This document shows positions 7,209 through 14,150 of a stretch of 20,251 bases of DNA, one piece after another. Position 1 is the stretch's first letter. Each line of letters begins with the position of its first letter. This DNA comes from JAWVZH01 sp033722295 (GTDB lineage Bacteria > Bacteroidota > Bacteroidia > Chitinophagales > Saprospiraceae), in the NCBI GenBank assembly GCA_033722295.1, contig JAWVZH010000041.1, positions 1 to 20,251 on the forward strand. Reading direction: 5' to 3'. The notes beneath the pieces were generated by a model. That model was not told the DNA's origin and ran no database searches. It saw only the letters and a list, made by a program, of their open reading frames with translations. A program made the position numbers and the translations under genes.

Positions 7209-8768
7209 TTAGAACCATGATCGCCCCCGTCGTTTCTTGACCCCAAGAGCTCCAAGCAACCCCCTCGTGATCTCCCTGGCTATGGTTCTTCCGATCTGAC
7301 GGGTAGTTGTACTTTCATAGACCTGTTCGAAAACAGATTTTTGTTTGCCACGCCTGCTTCGTGATGATCGGGATCTCTGTTCCTCCATAACATTCTTGTG
7401 CTCTTCATCTGCAACCTGATCCAGTTTCCTGTTCAATATTTCGTAGGCGCTTTCCCTATCGATGTCCTCATTGTATTTGTCTATCAACGAAGATCTGGAG
7501 ATCACATCCTCGATTTCTTTTGAGCTGAGAACATCCATTCTTGATTGTGGTGCGCGCATCATGGTATGGACTAAAGGTGTCGGTATCCCATCTTCATTCA
7601 ATGCTGAAATGAATGCTTCTCCAATGCCAAGCTCGGTCAGCTTCTGACTGACATCATAATATTGGGTCAAGGGGTAATTCTCAGCCGCCAGCTTAATGGC
7701 CTTTCGGTCCTTTGCCGTAAAAGCTCGAAGTGCATGCTGGAGTTTCATACCCAACTGACCCAGGACCTCGTCAGGAATGTCATCAGGATTTTGTGTGACG
7801 AAAAATATTCCAATTCCTTTCGACCTTATAAGCTTGATCACCGTTTCAATATGATCCAGGAGGGCATCACTCGCTTCATCGAACACAAGGTGAGCCTCAT
7901 CGATAAACATAACCAGTCTCGGTTTTTCATCATCACCGGTTTCTTCAAAAGTATTATAGATCTCGGCAAGGATCTGAAGCATAAAGGTCGAGAAGAGTTT
8001 AGGTCGATCCTGTATATCTGTGAGGCGAATTATCGAAATGACTCCTTTCCCGTTCTCATCAACCCGGCACAGGTCCTCCACATCAAATGAACGCTCACCA
8101 AAGAATACTTGAGCATTCTGCTGCTCAAGTTCTACAATCTTTCGCATGATCGTGCCAACGGATGAGGTTGATATCCTTCCATATTCCTTTTCTATGTCTT
8201 CCTTTCCCTCGTTGGATATATACTGTAGGGTCTTCTTGAAATCCTCCAGGTCTAGTAATGGAAGGTGGTGATCATCACAGTACTTGAACAAAACTGCAAC
8301 AATACTCTCCTGGGTCTCATTCAAGTCGAGCATCTTAGAAAAAAGCACAGGTCCGAATTCCGTAACTGTAGCTCTCAATCTGGCCCCTGGTTCCTTACTC
8401 AGAGAAAGGAATTCCACAGGACTATTGTCAGGTATAAAAGGTAGGCCGATCTGTTCATGTCTTTCATCAATTTTGGGATGTCCGTCGCTTTCAACCGCCA
8501 ATCCACTCAGATCGCCCTTGATATCCATGACCAGGCTTGGAATTCCCATGCTACTCATCTGCTCGGCCATGATCTGCAGACTCTTTGTCTTACCTGTTCC
8601 GGTTGCTCCTGCGATCAACCCGTGCCGGTTGAGCGTACTTGTGGGCACCCTCACGAAATGATCTGTCAGAACCTCACCATCAAGCATGGCTCCACCCATA
8701 ATAATACTCGGTCCTTCAAACTTGTATCCCTGGGATATCTCCTCCCTGAAATCATCAACCTTACTCAT
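7209..8768 (-). CDS. HerA-like ATPase, DUF853/YjgR family
   Basis: This is a 519-residue P-loop ATPase of the HerA/FtsK superfamily. The N-terminus carries G-A-M-L-D-G at 26-31, then R-H-G-L-I-A-G-A-T-G-T-G-K-T with the Walker A at 54-61. Walker B is L-V-M-F-I-D-E-A-H at 285-293. A sensor-like F-V-T-Q-N-P segment is at 323-328, and a conserved arginine-rich region follows. This layout matches the DUF853 family typified by E. coli YjgR, whose role is not well established. Residues 462-477 form a basic Ser/Arg-rich insert, and the C-terminus ends in K-K-R-R-G-R. Both suggest nucleic-acid or phosphate contact. The start lies 2 nt after the stop of a membrane-anchored endonuclease gene, so the two are almost certainly co-transcribed. 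No HerA-partner NurA gene is present. Confidence 0.9.
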   Translation of the reverse strand: MSKVDDFREEISQGYKFEGPSIIMGGAMLDGEVLTDHFVRVPTSTLNRHGLIAGATGTGKTKSLQIMAEQMSSMGIPSLVMDIKGDLSGLAVESDGHPKIDERHEQIGLPFIPDNSPVEFLSLSKEPGARLRATVTEFGPVLFSKMLDLNETQESIVAVLFKYCDDHHLPLLDLEDFKKTLQYISNEGKEDIEKEYGRISTSSVGTIMRKIVELEQQNAQVFFGERSFDVEDLCRVDENGKGVISIIRLTDIQDRPKLFSTFMLQILAEIYNTFEETGDDEKPRLVMFIDEAHLVFDEASDALLDHIETVIKLIRSKGIGIFFVTQNPDDIPDEVLGQLGMKLQHALRAFTAKDRKAIKLAAENYPLTQYYDVSQKLTELGIGEAFISALNEDGIPTPLVHTMMRAPQSRMDVLSSKEIEDVISRSSLIDKYNEDIDRESAYEILNRKLDQVADEEHKNVMEEQRSRSSRSRRGKQKSVFEQVYESTTTRQIGRTIAREITRGLLGALGVKKRRGRSWF

Positions 8769-8770
8769 GC

Positions 8771-9676
8771 TTATCTTTTATTCCATTTATTAATACGCTT
8801 CGAATATTTTGACGGATCCGCAGGCCATAATGACAGATCCATTTCCTTTTCAACTCTTACTTCAATACTGTCAGGTAGTATGTCGTCATAGATCTCAAGT
8901 CCGGTGAATTCTTCGAGACTGTCGATCGTAACAGCAAATTCCCGGATAGGCTCGGTGGATAATCTGTGCGGAAGTATGAAAGCTACGGCCTGTGCATCTT
9001 TATTTAGGATAGCTTTATAGAAGAAAGCCGGCACTGCTACACTGCTTGTTTTTCCAATCCATTCGACAGGTTCGACTGATAATACCGGTCCTGTAACTAT
9101 ATACAGGGTGTCATATCTATATGCCCACTGCCTTACTGTTTCTTCCAGCTCTCGCCAAACGCCGCCGTTGAACGATGCCAATTGGGGAGAGATATTGCTC
9201 ATGTAAAAAGAAGACTCCATTGATGCATCGCTGAAGGCGACATCAGCAGCAGGGATCAAATGACCTCGAGTATACCCACTCCTTATATAATCTCTGTGAT
9301 GCGCAGATCCCGTCTTTACATCGGGATCCTCGCTAAACCAATCTGTGCGCGGCACATTAGGCGCTTTCAATAACTCTGCTGTCAGTATATAACTGACCCA
9401 TTCAGCCTGCTCATGTGCTTCATTATAGCCGAGGGTATAATATCCGTGATCAATAATCTCTACATCAACAGGCGTCACCAGTTTCAGTGACATCATCATC
9501 GTACTGTCGGTGAGAATACGGTCGGATTCCTGGAATTTATTGTCCAGATCGAGGTTACCTATTTGCTTTACCAGGTACCATAAAGAAAGGACAAGGATCA
9601 TTGCAAATATGATTATCCTCAGGAATCCTGAGCCTCCTTTCCTGGCAATATGGTTTCTGCGAAATTTTGCTGCCAT
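8771..9676 (-). CDS. Membrane-anchored DNA/RNA non-specific endonuclease (NUC1 type)
   Basis: This is a 301-residue protein with a basic N-terminus (R6, R7, R12, K13), a single membrane segment at about 18-36, and a betabeta-alpha-metal nuclease domain at about 70-275. The active-site motif, D-R-G-H in classic members, reads T-R-G-H at 136-139 with general base H139. The metal-binding helix region gives S-N-I-S-P-Q at 160-165, N170 and E177, in the usual S-N-x-x-P-Q...N...W-x-x-L-E order. The topology predicts a periplasmic nuclease domain tethered to the inner membrane. Such enzymes degrade DNA and RNA without sequence preference, for nutrient recovery or clearing incoming DNA. The gene is the first of a pair with the HerA-like ATPase 2 nt downstream, and is divergent from the gene at 9721. 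Confidence 0.9.
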   Translation of the reverse strand: MAAKFRRNHIARKGGSGFLRIIIFAMILVLSLWYLVKQIGNLDLDNKFQESDRILTDSTMMMSLKLVTPVDVEIIDHGYYTLGYNEAHEQAEWVSYILTAELLKAPNVPRTDWFSEDPDVKTGSAHHRDYIRSGYTRGHLIPAADVAFSDASMESSFYMSNISPQLASFNGGVWRELEETVRQWAYRYDTLYIVTGPVLSVEPVEWIGKTSSVAVPAFFYKAILNKDAQAVAFILPHRLSTEPIREFAVTIDSLEEFTGLEIYDDILPDSIEVRVEKEMDLSLWPADPSKYSKRINKWNKR

Positions 9677-9693
9677 AGCGATCTGCTATCAAG

Positions 9694-9701
9694 CAAAAAT
9701 A
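9694..9701 (-). promoter_or_regulatory. Candidate Bacteroidota -7 element for the endonuclease gene
   Basis: On the minus strand the 44-nt divergent gap contains TATTTTTG, which matches the Bacteroidota -7 consensus TAnnTTTG. It lies about 17 nt before the endonuclease ATG. A TTG at the usual -33 spacing was not found: the nearest upstream TTG is only about 11 nt away. The match could therefore be fortuitous in this A/T-rich gap. Confidence 0.3.
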
Positions 9702-9720
9702 TATATAAAACACAAGTACT

Positions 9721-10446
9721 ATGAGAATTAGGTTCATCATCCTCTTCCTCTATCTGACATCCCAGTCCTACACCCAGGGATTCCTTACCCAGGACCTGAT
9801 GCTTTCTCCACGTTTTAAAAAGGTGCAGGTCGTCGCCAGATTGACCCAGCCCTACCTCACCGATGTCAATAGATTGCAATTGACCAGTATTTATTTAAAA
9901 GAACGGTGGCAATTTCGCATGGTGGGTTCATCCTATATCAGATCGAGTTACTTTTCATCGCAAATCATGTTAGGGGGCAATCATACGGTAGCCGATAAGC
10001 TTCGCCTTGGTATATCTGGCATCCACAAACATCGATCTTCAGAAGAAGCCACTGTCAATAATTGGCAAGCCGGCATCGAACTGTTACTGAGTTTCGACAA
10101 ATGGAGGTTTCTCTTCATCGCTCAAAACGTAATTCCCGGAAAGAATAACTTTCAGGATCAAACTGAACTCAACTTGCGTTGGCACAGCTATTGGCAGATC
10201 AGCCAAGACCTCCATATCTCTACTGCTTTTATCACCGACATAGCGTCCTTCCCTAATATTTTGCTGAATTTTTATTACCAAAACGATAGAAGATGGCTAT
10301 TCAGCCCCTTCGTTTCAATATGGCCCGTAAATTTCGGGTTCAGTATCGGTTACAATTTCAATGGATCACACTCTTTAGATATCGGTTCGTGGTATGACGT
10401 TAGACTAGGCCCATCTCCTTTCATCAGATGGGGATACGGCCAATAA
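9721..10446 (+). CDS. Exported, probably outer-membrane beta-barrel protein of unknown function
   Basis: I do not recognise this 241-residue protein with confidence. It opens with a signal peptide: R2 and R4, a hydrophobic core at 5-13 and likely cleavage near Y-T/Q-G at 18-19. The rest lacks long hydrophobic helices. It shows alternating polar and apolar residues with many Trp, Tyr and Phe, as in short beta-barrel outer-membrane proteins. The C-terminus ends in P-F-I-R-W-G-Y-G-Q, with alternating aromatics compatible with a closing strand. A distant link to PorP/SprF-type proteins of Bacteroidota is possible, but that family is usually nearer 300 residues and its typical N-terminal motif is not evident. 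The gene is flanked by a divergent endonuclease and a convergent DUF3810 gene only 3 nt away, so it is probably its own transcript. Confidence 0.7.
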   Translation: MRIRFIILFLYLTSQSYTQGFLTQDLMLSPRFKKVQVVARLTQPYLTDVNRLQLTSIYLKERWQFRMVGSSYIRSSYFSSQIMLGGNHTVADKLRLGISGIHKHRSSEEATVNNWQAGIELLLSFDKWRFLFIAQNVIPGKNNFQDQTELNLRWHSYWQISQDLHISTAFITDIASFPNILLNFYYQNDRRWLFSPFVSIWPVNFGFSIGYNFNGSHSLDIGSWYDVRLGPSPFIRWGYGQ

Positions 10447-10449
10447 GGA

Positions 10450-11502
10450 TCAATTTTCTTTCGTGCGTTCTCTCCAGGCTATCAGCAGCCCGATGTCCTC
10501 CCGATAACTACTCAGACCACTTTTAATACCCTGGGACTTAAGATAATTGTCATAGATCCAGTCCCTCAGGAATTCTGGAAAATATGACGGAAATGAATCA
10601 TGTTTTTCTCTAATGTTTCGAATGTCCGATCTTATGTCCTCGGAGATCTGTGCAGATAAATGTTTCGGATCATGGCCTGATCTCACCAGGGCATAATATA
10701 CCGATCTAAGATCTTGCAATCCACCAGAATACCGCAGTAAGGGTGAGAAACTGTAAGAGCAAATAAGGGAAGCCAGGAAGTTGCACTCCCCTTCATCAGT
10801 AATACCAAAAGCATGGGACAGCTCGTGGGACATGACATATGGCCAGACCAAATGATGCAATCCTGCATCGAAGTGAGCTTCAAAAGCATACGGAATATAG
10901 ATGCCCGCCGTGGATATACCAAGCAAAACACCTTCAGGATAGAGTGCCCTTATCCTCGGTTTCCCTGGTGTTGGAAGGTGGTGAGACTTAAAGAAGCGGT
11001 CGGCGGAATTCAGGACCTCTTGCTCCATTTCAGAATAGGTCAAACTCCTTCTTTTTTTGCGTAACTCTGGAAGCTCTTCGGTAAGCTCACAGAAGAAAGA
11101 CATCAACGCTTCATCCTTTACTTCAGGGATCTGAATTTCAAGGCGGGTCTTGATATTGGCACGAGAATAATTAAATCCCCAGGTCCAGAAAAAGAGTGCT
11201 AACAGAAGGATGAGTAGATTGAACAGATTTATGAGTCCTTTTTTCAAACCATGCGTCTTGAATGACCAACCAGTAAATATGAAAGCAGCCGTCATGATAA
11301 TTGTAACGATATATACGAATGGTACAGGCGACTGTCCCCAGGTGTGGTCGAATGCATATCGTATAAATGGATAGATCACCCCTCCATATACATCCTCAGC
11401 CATCTCTGAAACTATGGAGAAAAGCAGATACATTAGAACTGTGAGTATCAGGAGAATTAGTGAGAAGACAGTAAATTTGTCTTTATAGCGACGCATTGAC
11501 AT
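10450..11502 (-). CDS. DUF3810-family membrane protein with HExxH motif
   Basis: This 350-residue protein has three predicted membrane helices at about 12-31, 60-80 and 92-110. A large soluble domain follows, with a zinc-metalloprotease-like motif H-E-L-S-H at 226-230. The downstream E-G-E-C-N-F-L segment (E237, E239) could supply a third zinc ligand. Topology and motif match DUF3810, a family found largely in Bacteroidota whose function I do not know to be established. If active it would be a membrane-tethered metallopeptidase; the side of the membrane is ambiguous. The region just before the motif (about 180-215) holds Gly/Ile-rich strands resembling the edge strand of zincins. The start ATG at 11502 is clear; a second ATG two codons later is also possible. 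The gene is divergent from trxA and convergent with the exported protein gene. Confidence 0.82.
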   Translation of the reverse strand: MSMRRYKDKFTVFSLILLILTVLMYLLFSIVSEMAEDVYGGVIYPFIRYAFDHTWGQSPVPFVYIVTIIMTAAFIFTGWSFKTHGLKKGLINLFNLLILLLALFFWTWGFNYSRANIKTRLEIQIPEVKDEALMSFFCELTEELPELRKKRRSLTYSEMEQEVLNSADRFFKSHHLPTPGKPRIRALYPEGVLLGISTAGIYIPYAFEAHFDAGLHHLVWPYVMSHELSHAFGITDEGECNFLASLICSYSFSPLLRYSGGLQDLRSVYYALVRSGHDPKHLSAQISEDIRSDIRNIREKHDSFPSYFPEFLRDWIYDNYLKSQGIKSGLSSYREDIGLLIAWRERTKEN

Positions 11503-11531
11503 TTCGTGTTATGAGATCGCTTCCGCGATGC

Positions 11532-11555
11532 TACCTTCTACAACTTCTGAAGGTA
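11532..11555. promoter_or_regulatory. Inverted repeat upstream of trxA
   Basis: In the 101-nt divergent gap between the DUF3810 gene and trxA, TACCTTC (11532-11538) and GAAGGTA (11549-11555) form a perfect 7-bp inverted repeat around a 10-nt loop. There is no following T-run, so it is not a terminator. It could be an operator for either gene or an RNA hairpin in the trxA leader. Confidence 0.35.
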
Positions 11556-11603
11556 ACAATGTGTTATGATTATGATTCATTCGTTAACGTAAAATTTGAA
11601 TAG

Positions 11604-11921
11604 ATGGCTTTTGAATTTACCGATGCCAATTTCAGCGACAGTGCATTAGCTTCAGACAATGTGGCAGTCGTGGACTTTTGGGCAGAATGGTGCGGACCCT
11701 GTAAAATGATCGCACCGGTAATTGAAGAACTTGCCCAGGATTATGAGGGCAAAGTTGTAGTAGGCAAACTGGATGTGGATAGCAATCCAGAGACTTCCAT
11801 GAAATTTGGTGTCAGGAGCATACCCACCATACTTTTCATAAAAGATGGCGAAGTTGTAGACAAACATGTGGGCACGGCCACAAAGCAGACGCTCAAAGAT
11901 AAGATCGAATCACTGCTGTAA
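11604..11921 (+). CDS. trxA: Thioredoxin
   Basis: This is a 105-residue classical cytoplasmic thioredoxin, the general dithiol reductant recycled by thioredoxin reductase. The redox site is W-C-G-P-C with C30 and C33, the cis-proline is P74 in S-I-P-T, and the C-terminal G-x-x-x-K region is intact. Length equals the family norm and there is no signal peptide, separating it from the exported thioredoxin-fold protein at 6584. The ATG at 11604 gives the standard N-terminus. A strong hairpin plus T-run 20 nt after the stop indicates a monocistronic transcript. It is divergent from the DUF3810 gene. Confidence 0.97.
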   Translation: MAFEFTDANFSDSALASDNVAVVDFWAEWCGPCKMIAPVIEELAQDYEGKVVVGKLDVDSNPETSMKFGVRSIPTILFIKDGEVVDKHVGTATKQTLKDKIESLL

Positions 11922-11941
11922 ATATTACATAACAGTTTTAG

Positions 11942-11972
11942 AAGGCATCTTTTACCGGGATGCCTTTTTTTT
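11942..11972 (+). terminator. Intrinsic terminator of trxA
   Basis: A perfect 8-bp stem, AAGGCATC (11942-11949) with GATGCCTT (11959-11966), encloses a 9-nt loop and is followed by T to 11972, giving eight consecutive T. It starts 20 nt after the trxA stop codon. It is the clearest intrinsic terminator in the window and separates trxA from the DUF58 operon. Confidence 0.9.
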
Positions 11973-12061
11973 ATCCAGTCCTTACCGAAATATTCCTGAA
12001 ATGCCATGCGATCAGAGGGGTTGATGGCGTTAAGTCTAAACAATTACATATACTTGTAACC

Positions 12062-12991
12062 ATGAGCTTCTTCGACAATTTCGACCTTCGGCAACTGAAC
12101 AATCTGGACCTTCTTGCTCGCCAGGTTGTGGAAGGGTTCATCATCGGTCTTCATAAAAGTCCGTTCCATGGGTTCTCGGTTGAATTTGCAGAACACAGGC
12201 TCTACAATCAGGGAGAGTCCACAAAAAACATCGACTGGAAGGTATTTGCACGCACAGATAGGCTTTATACCAAAAAGTACGAGGAAGAAACGAATTTGAG
12301 ATGTCAGATAGTTCTCGATATCAGCTCTTCGATGAATTTTCCAGAGGTCAATGCAGGCAGCGAAGCCAGGCTTAACAAGCTCAAATTCTCGTCATTGGCG
12401 GCCGCGTCCCTCATGAATCTCCTGCAAAAGCAACGTGATGCCTTCGGGCTCAGCCTTTTCGATGAAACTCTGAAGATCCATACTAAAGCCAAGAGCAGCA
12501 CGACTCACTATCGATTGCTTTTGACCTATCTGGATCAAGCTATCAATGACACTTCTCACAACAGGTCGACTCATGCTTCCCAGGCCCTCCACCAGGTGGC
12601 TGACACCATCCATAAACGTTCGCTCGTAGTGGTATTCACCGATATGTTTGATCAGGAAGATGACCTTGAAGAGCTTTTCGCCGCTATTCAACATCTGAAG
12701 TACAGCAAGCATGAAGTGATACTGTTCCAGGTCATCGATAAAAAGCTGGAAATGGATTTCGAGTTCGAGAACCGACCTTATCACTTTATCGATATAGAGA
12801 CCAATCAGGAAATAAAGCTTCAATCCCATATGGTTAAGGACTATTATCTTGAAAAGGTAGCAGAACTACAGGAGTCCATCAAGCAAAAATGTCTTCAATA
12901 CAGAGTGGACTATGAGCCTATTGATATTCATAAAGACATCTTTAAGGTTCTCCAGGCCTACCTGGTAAAAAGAAGCAAAATGTCAACCTGA
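12062..12991 (+). CDS. DUF58-domain protein with von Willebrand A-like fold
   Basis: This is a 309-residue soluble protein. The DUF58 core is recognised by N-I-D-W-K at 57-61 with A-R at 63-64, then a vWA-like domain beginning with the metal-site motif D-I-S-S-S-M at 86-91. A later strand carries V-F-T-D-M-F-D at 191-197. Family members are usually encoded next to a MoxR AAA+ ATPase and act as chaperone or adaptor modules; here no moxR gene is adjacent. The frame is open back to 11960, but that start would lie inside the trxA terminator hairpin. The ATG at 12062 gives the expected N-terminus M-S-F-F-D-N and was chosen. The stop overlaps the next start by 1 nt (TGATG), so it is the first gene of a coupled three-gene unit. 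Confidence 0.87.
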   Translation: MSFFDNFDLRQLNNLDLLARQVVEGFIIGLHKSPFHGFSVEFAEHRLYNQGESTKNIDWKVFARTDRLYTKKYEEETNLRCQIVLDISSSMNFPEVNAGSEARLNKLKFSSLAAASLMNLLQKQRDAFGLSLFDETLKIHTKAKSSTTHYRLLLTYLDQAINDTSHNRSTHASQALHQVADTIHKRSLVVVFTDMFDQEDDLEELFAAIQHLKYSKHEVILFQVIDKKLEMDFEFENRPYHFIDIETNQEIKLQSHMVKDYYLEKVAELQESIKQKCLQYRVDYEPIDIHKDIFKVLQAYLVKRSKMST

Positions 12992-13746
12992 TGAAAAAAC
13001 GAGATATCAAGATAGAACAACTCGAGACCACGCCTCCTGATGGTTTTGAAAAGAAGGAGACAAAGAAAAAGTTCACTGAACTTCAGGAAGATCTTGTTGA
13101 TCATCTTCAGGTCATGTACGCACACCGTAAACATAGCCTACTGATCGTTCTGCAAGGCATGGATGCTAGTGGTAAGGATGGCACAGCGAGAAAGGTTTTC
13201 AAAGGTGTCAGTCCCACTGTTATAGATGCATTCAGTTTCAAGAAACCCACAGAGGAAGAAATGGAGCATGATTTTTTGTGGCGAGTATACAGGCATGCAC
13301 CTCGAAAAGGTCACGTACAGCTTTTTGTACGGAGTCACTACGAAGACATTCTGATTCAGCGGGTGCATAAATGGATCGACATGGATCGTGTAAAACACCG
13401 CATGAGAATGATCAATGCGTTCGAGAAGAACCTGGAGGCAGATAATGGCACCATCGTCATGAAATTTTTTCTCAATATTTCCTTCGATGAGCAGGAAGAA
13501 GAATTACAGGAGCGCATTGACGACAAGCACAAGAATTGGAAGCACAATGATAACGACTGGAAAGAGCGCCAGTTCTGGTACGAGTATATGGAGGCATATG
13601 AAGATGCGATCAACTGGAGTGAGATACCCTGGCACATCATACCCTCCGACAAGAGCTGGTACAGGGATTACCTGGTGACCAGGATCATCGTAGATAAACT
13701 GAAGACCCTGGAAATGTCATATCCTTTAATTGAACGAAAAAAATGA
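12991..13746 (+). CDS. Polyphosphate kinase 2 family, class III-like
   Basis: This 251-residue soluble P-loop kinase transfers phosphate between polyphosphate and nucleotides. Walker A is G-M-D-A-S-G-K-D-G at 56-64. The R-S-H-Y-E-D segment at 114-119, followed by V-H, is typical of class III-type PPK2 rather than the R-S-W-Y form of class I. The lid region K-H-N-D-N-D-W-K-E-R at 184-193 and the P-W-H-I-I-P-S-D-K-S-W-Y stretch at 213-224 complete the family signature. Class III enzymes can phosphorylate AMP and ADP, so ATP regeneration from polyphosphate is the likely role. The residue before R114, usually Asn or Asp, is Val113. Coupling is tight on both sides: 1-nt overlap with DUF58 and 4-nt overlap with the S4 gene. 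Preferred substrate is inferred from class only. Confidence 0.9.
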   Translation: MKKRDIKIEQLETTPPDGFEKKETKKKFTELQEDLVDHLQVMYAHRKHSLLIVLQGMDASGKDGTARKVFKGVSPTVIDAFSFKKPTEEEMEHDFLWRVYRHAPRKGHVQLFVRSHYEDILIQRVHKWIDMDRVKHRMRMINAFEKNLEADNGTIVMKFFLNISFDEQEEELQERIDDKHKNWKHNDNDWKERQFWYEYMEAYEDAINWSEIPWHIIPSDKSWYRDYLVTRIIVDKLKTLEMSYPLIERKK

Positions 13747-14150
13747 AAAACGTCAGGGTGGACAAATGGTTGTGGACAGTTAGACTGTTCAAATCCCGTA
13801 CCCTTGCAACCACTCAGTGTAAAAAAGGGCGTATAACCGTTGATGGTAAGCCTGTGAAGCCATCACACTTAATCGAACAGGGGGATATCCTCGGCGTCTA
13901 CAAGGATGGTTTTAACCTGATAATCAGAGTTGTGGATCTCTTAAAGAACCGGGTGTCAGCAAAATTGGCAGCACCGTGCTATGAAGATCTCACAACCGAA
14001 GAAGAAAGGAACAAGTTCAACGATTGGTATATTGGTAAGGGACGTTCAGAGTTCAGAGAGAAAGGTGCTGGACGTCCGACGAAAAAGGAGCGTCGTGAGA
14101 TAGATGCTTTTAAGGATGAACGGTTCTATGAATGGCTTTTAGACGAATGA
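13743..14150 (+). CDS. S4-domain RNA-binding protein, Hsp15-like
   Basis: This is a 135-residue basic protein beginning with an S4 domain. R-V-D-K-W-L-W-x-V-R-L-F-K-S-R at residues 5-19 is the hallmark of the Hsp15/HslR family, followed by the K-K-G-R-I-T-V-D-G-K-P-V turn at 27-38. E. coli Hsp15 binds free 50S subunits that carry a blocked nascent chain and helps recycle them. The C-terminal half is rich in Lys, Arg and Glu and includes a G-R-P-T-K-K-E-R-R segment common to bacterial homologues. The start overlaps the PPK2 stop by 4 nt (ATGA). The last 12 nt overlap the 3' end of the convergent hbd gene. Family assignment is firm; the ribosome-recycling role is inherited from homologues. Confidence 0.9.
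   Translation: MKNVRVDKWLWTVRLFKSRTLATTQCKKGRITVDGKPVKPSHLIEQGDILGVYKDGFNLIIRVVDLLKNRVSAKLAAPCYEDLTTEEERNKFNDWYIGKGRSEFREKGAGRPTKKERREIDAFKDERFYEWLLDE

Noticed and set aside
11590..11598. TAAAATTTG resembling the Bacteroidota -7 element before trxA
   Set aside because: It has one extra base between TA and TTTG and would place the transcription start at the ATG itself.
12049..12056. TATACTTG resembling a -7 element before the DUF58 gene
   Set aside because: One mismatch to consensus, no -33 element at proper spacing, and only 5 nt from the start codon.
11960..12061. Upstream extension of the DUF58 reading frame
   Set aside because: The earlier start lies in the trxA terminator stem and adds 34 residues unlike the family; the ATG at 12062 fits better.
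12392..12829. Minus-strand open frame of 145 codons
   Set aside because: Antisense to the DUF58 gene, with no recognisable motif; the sense frame has the vWA motif and conserved length.
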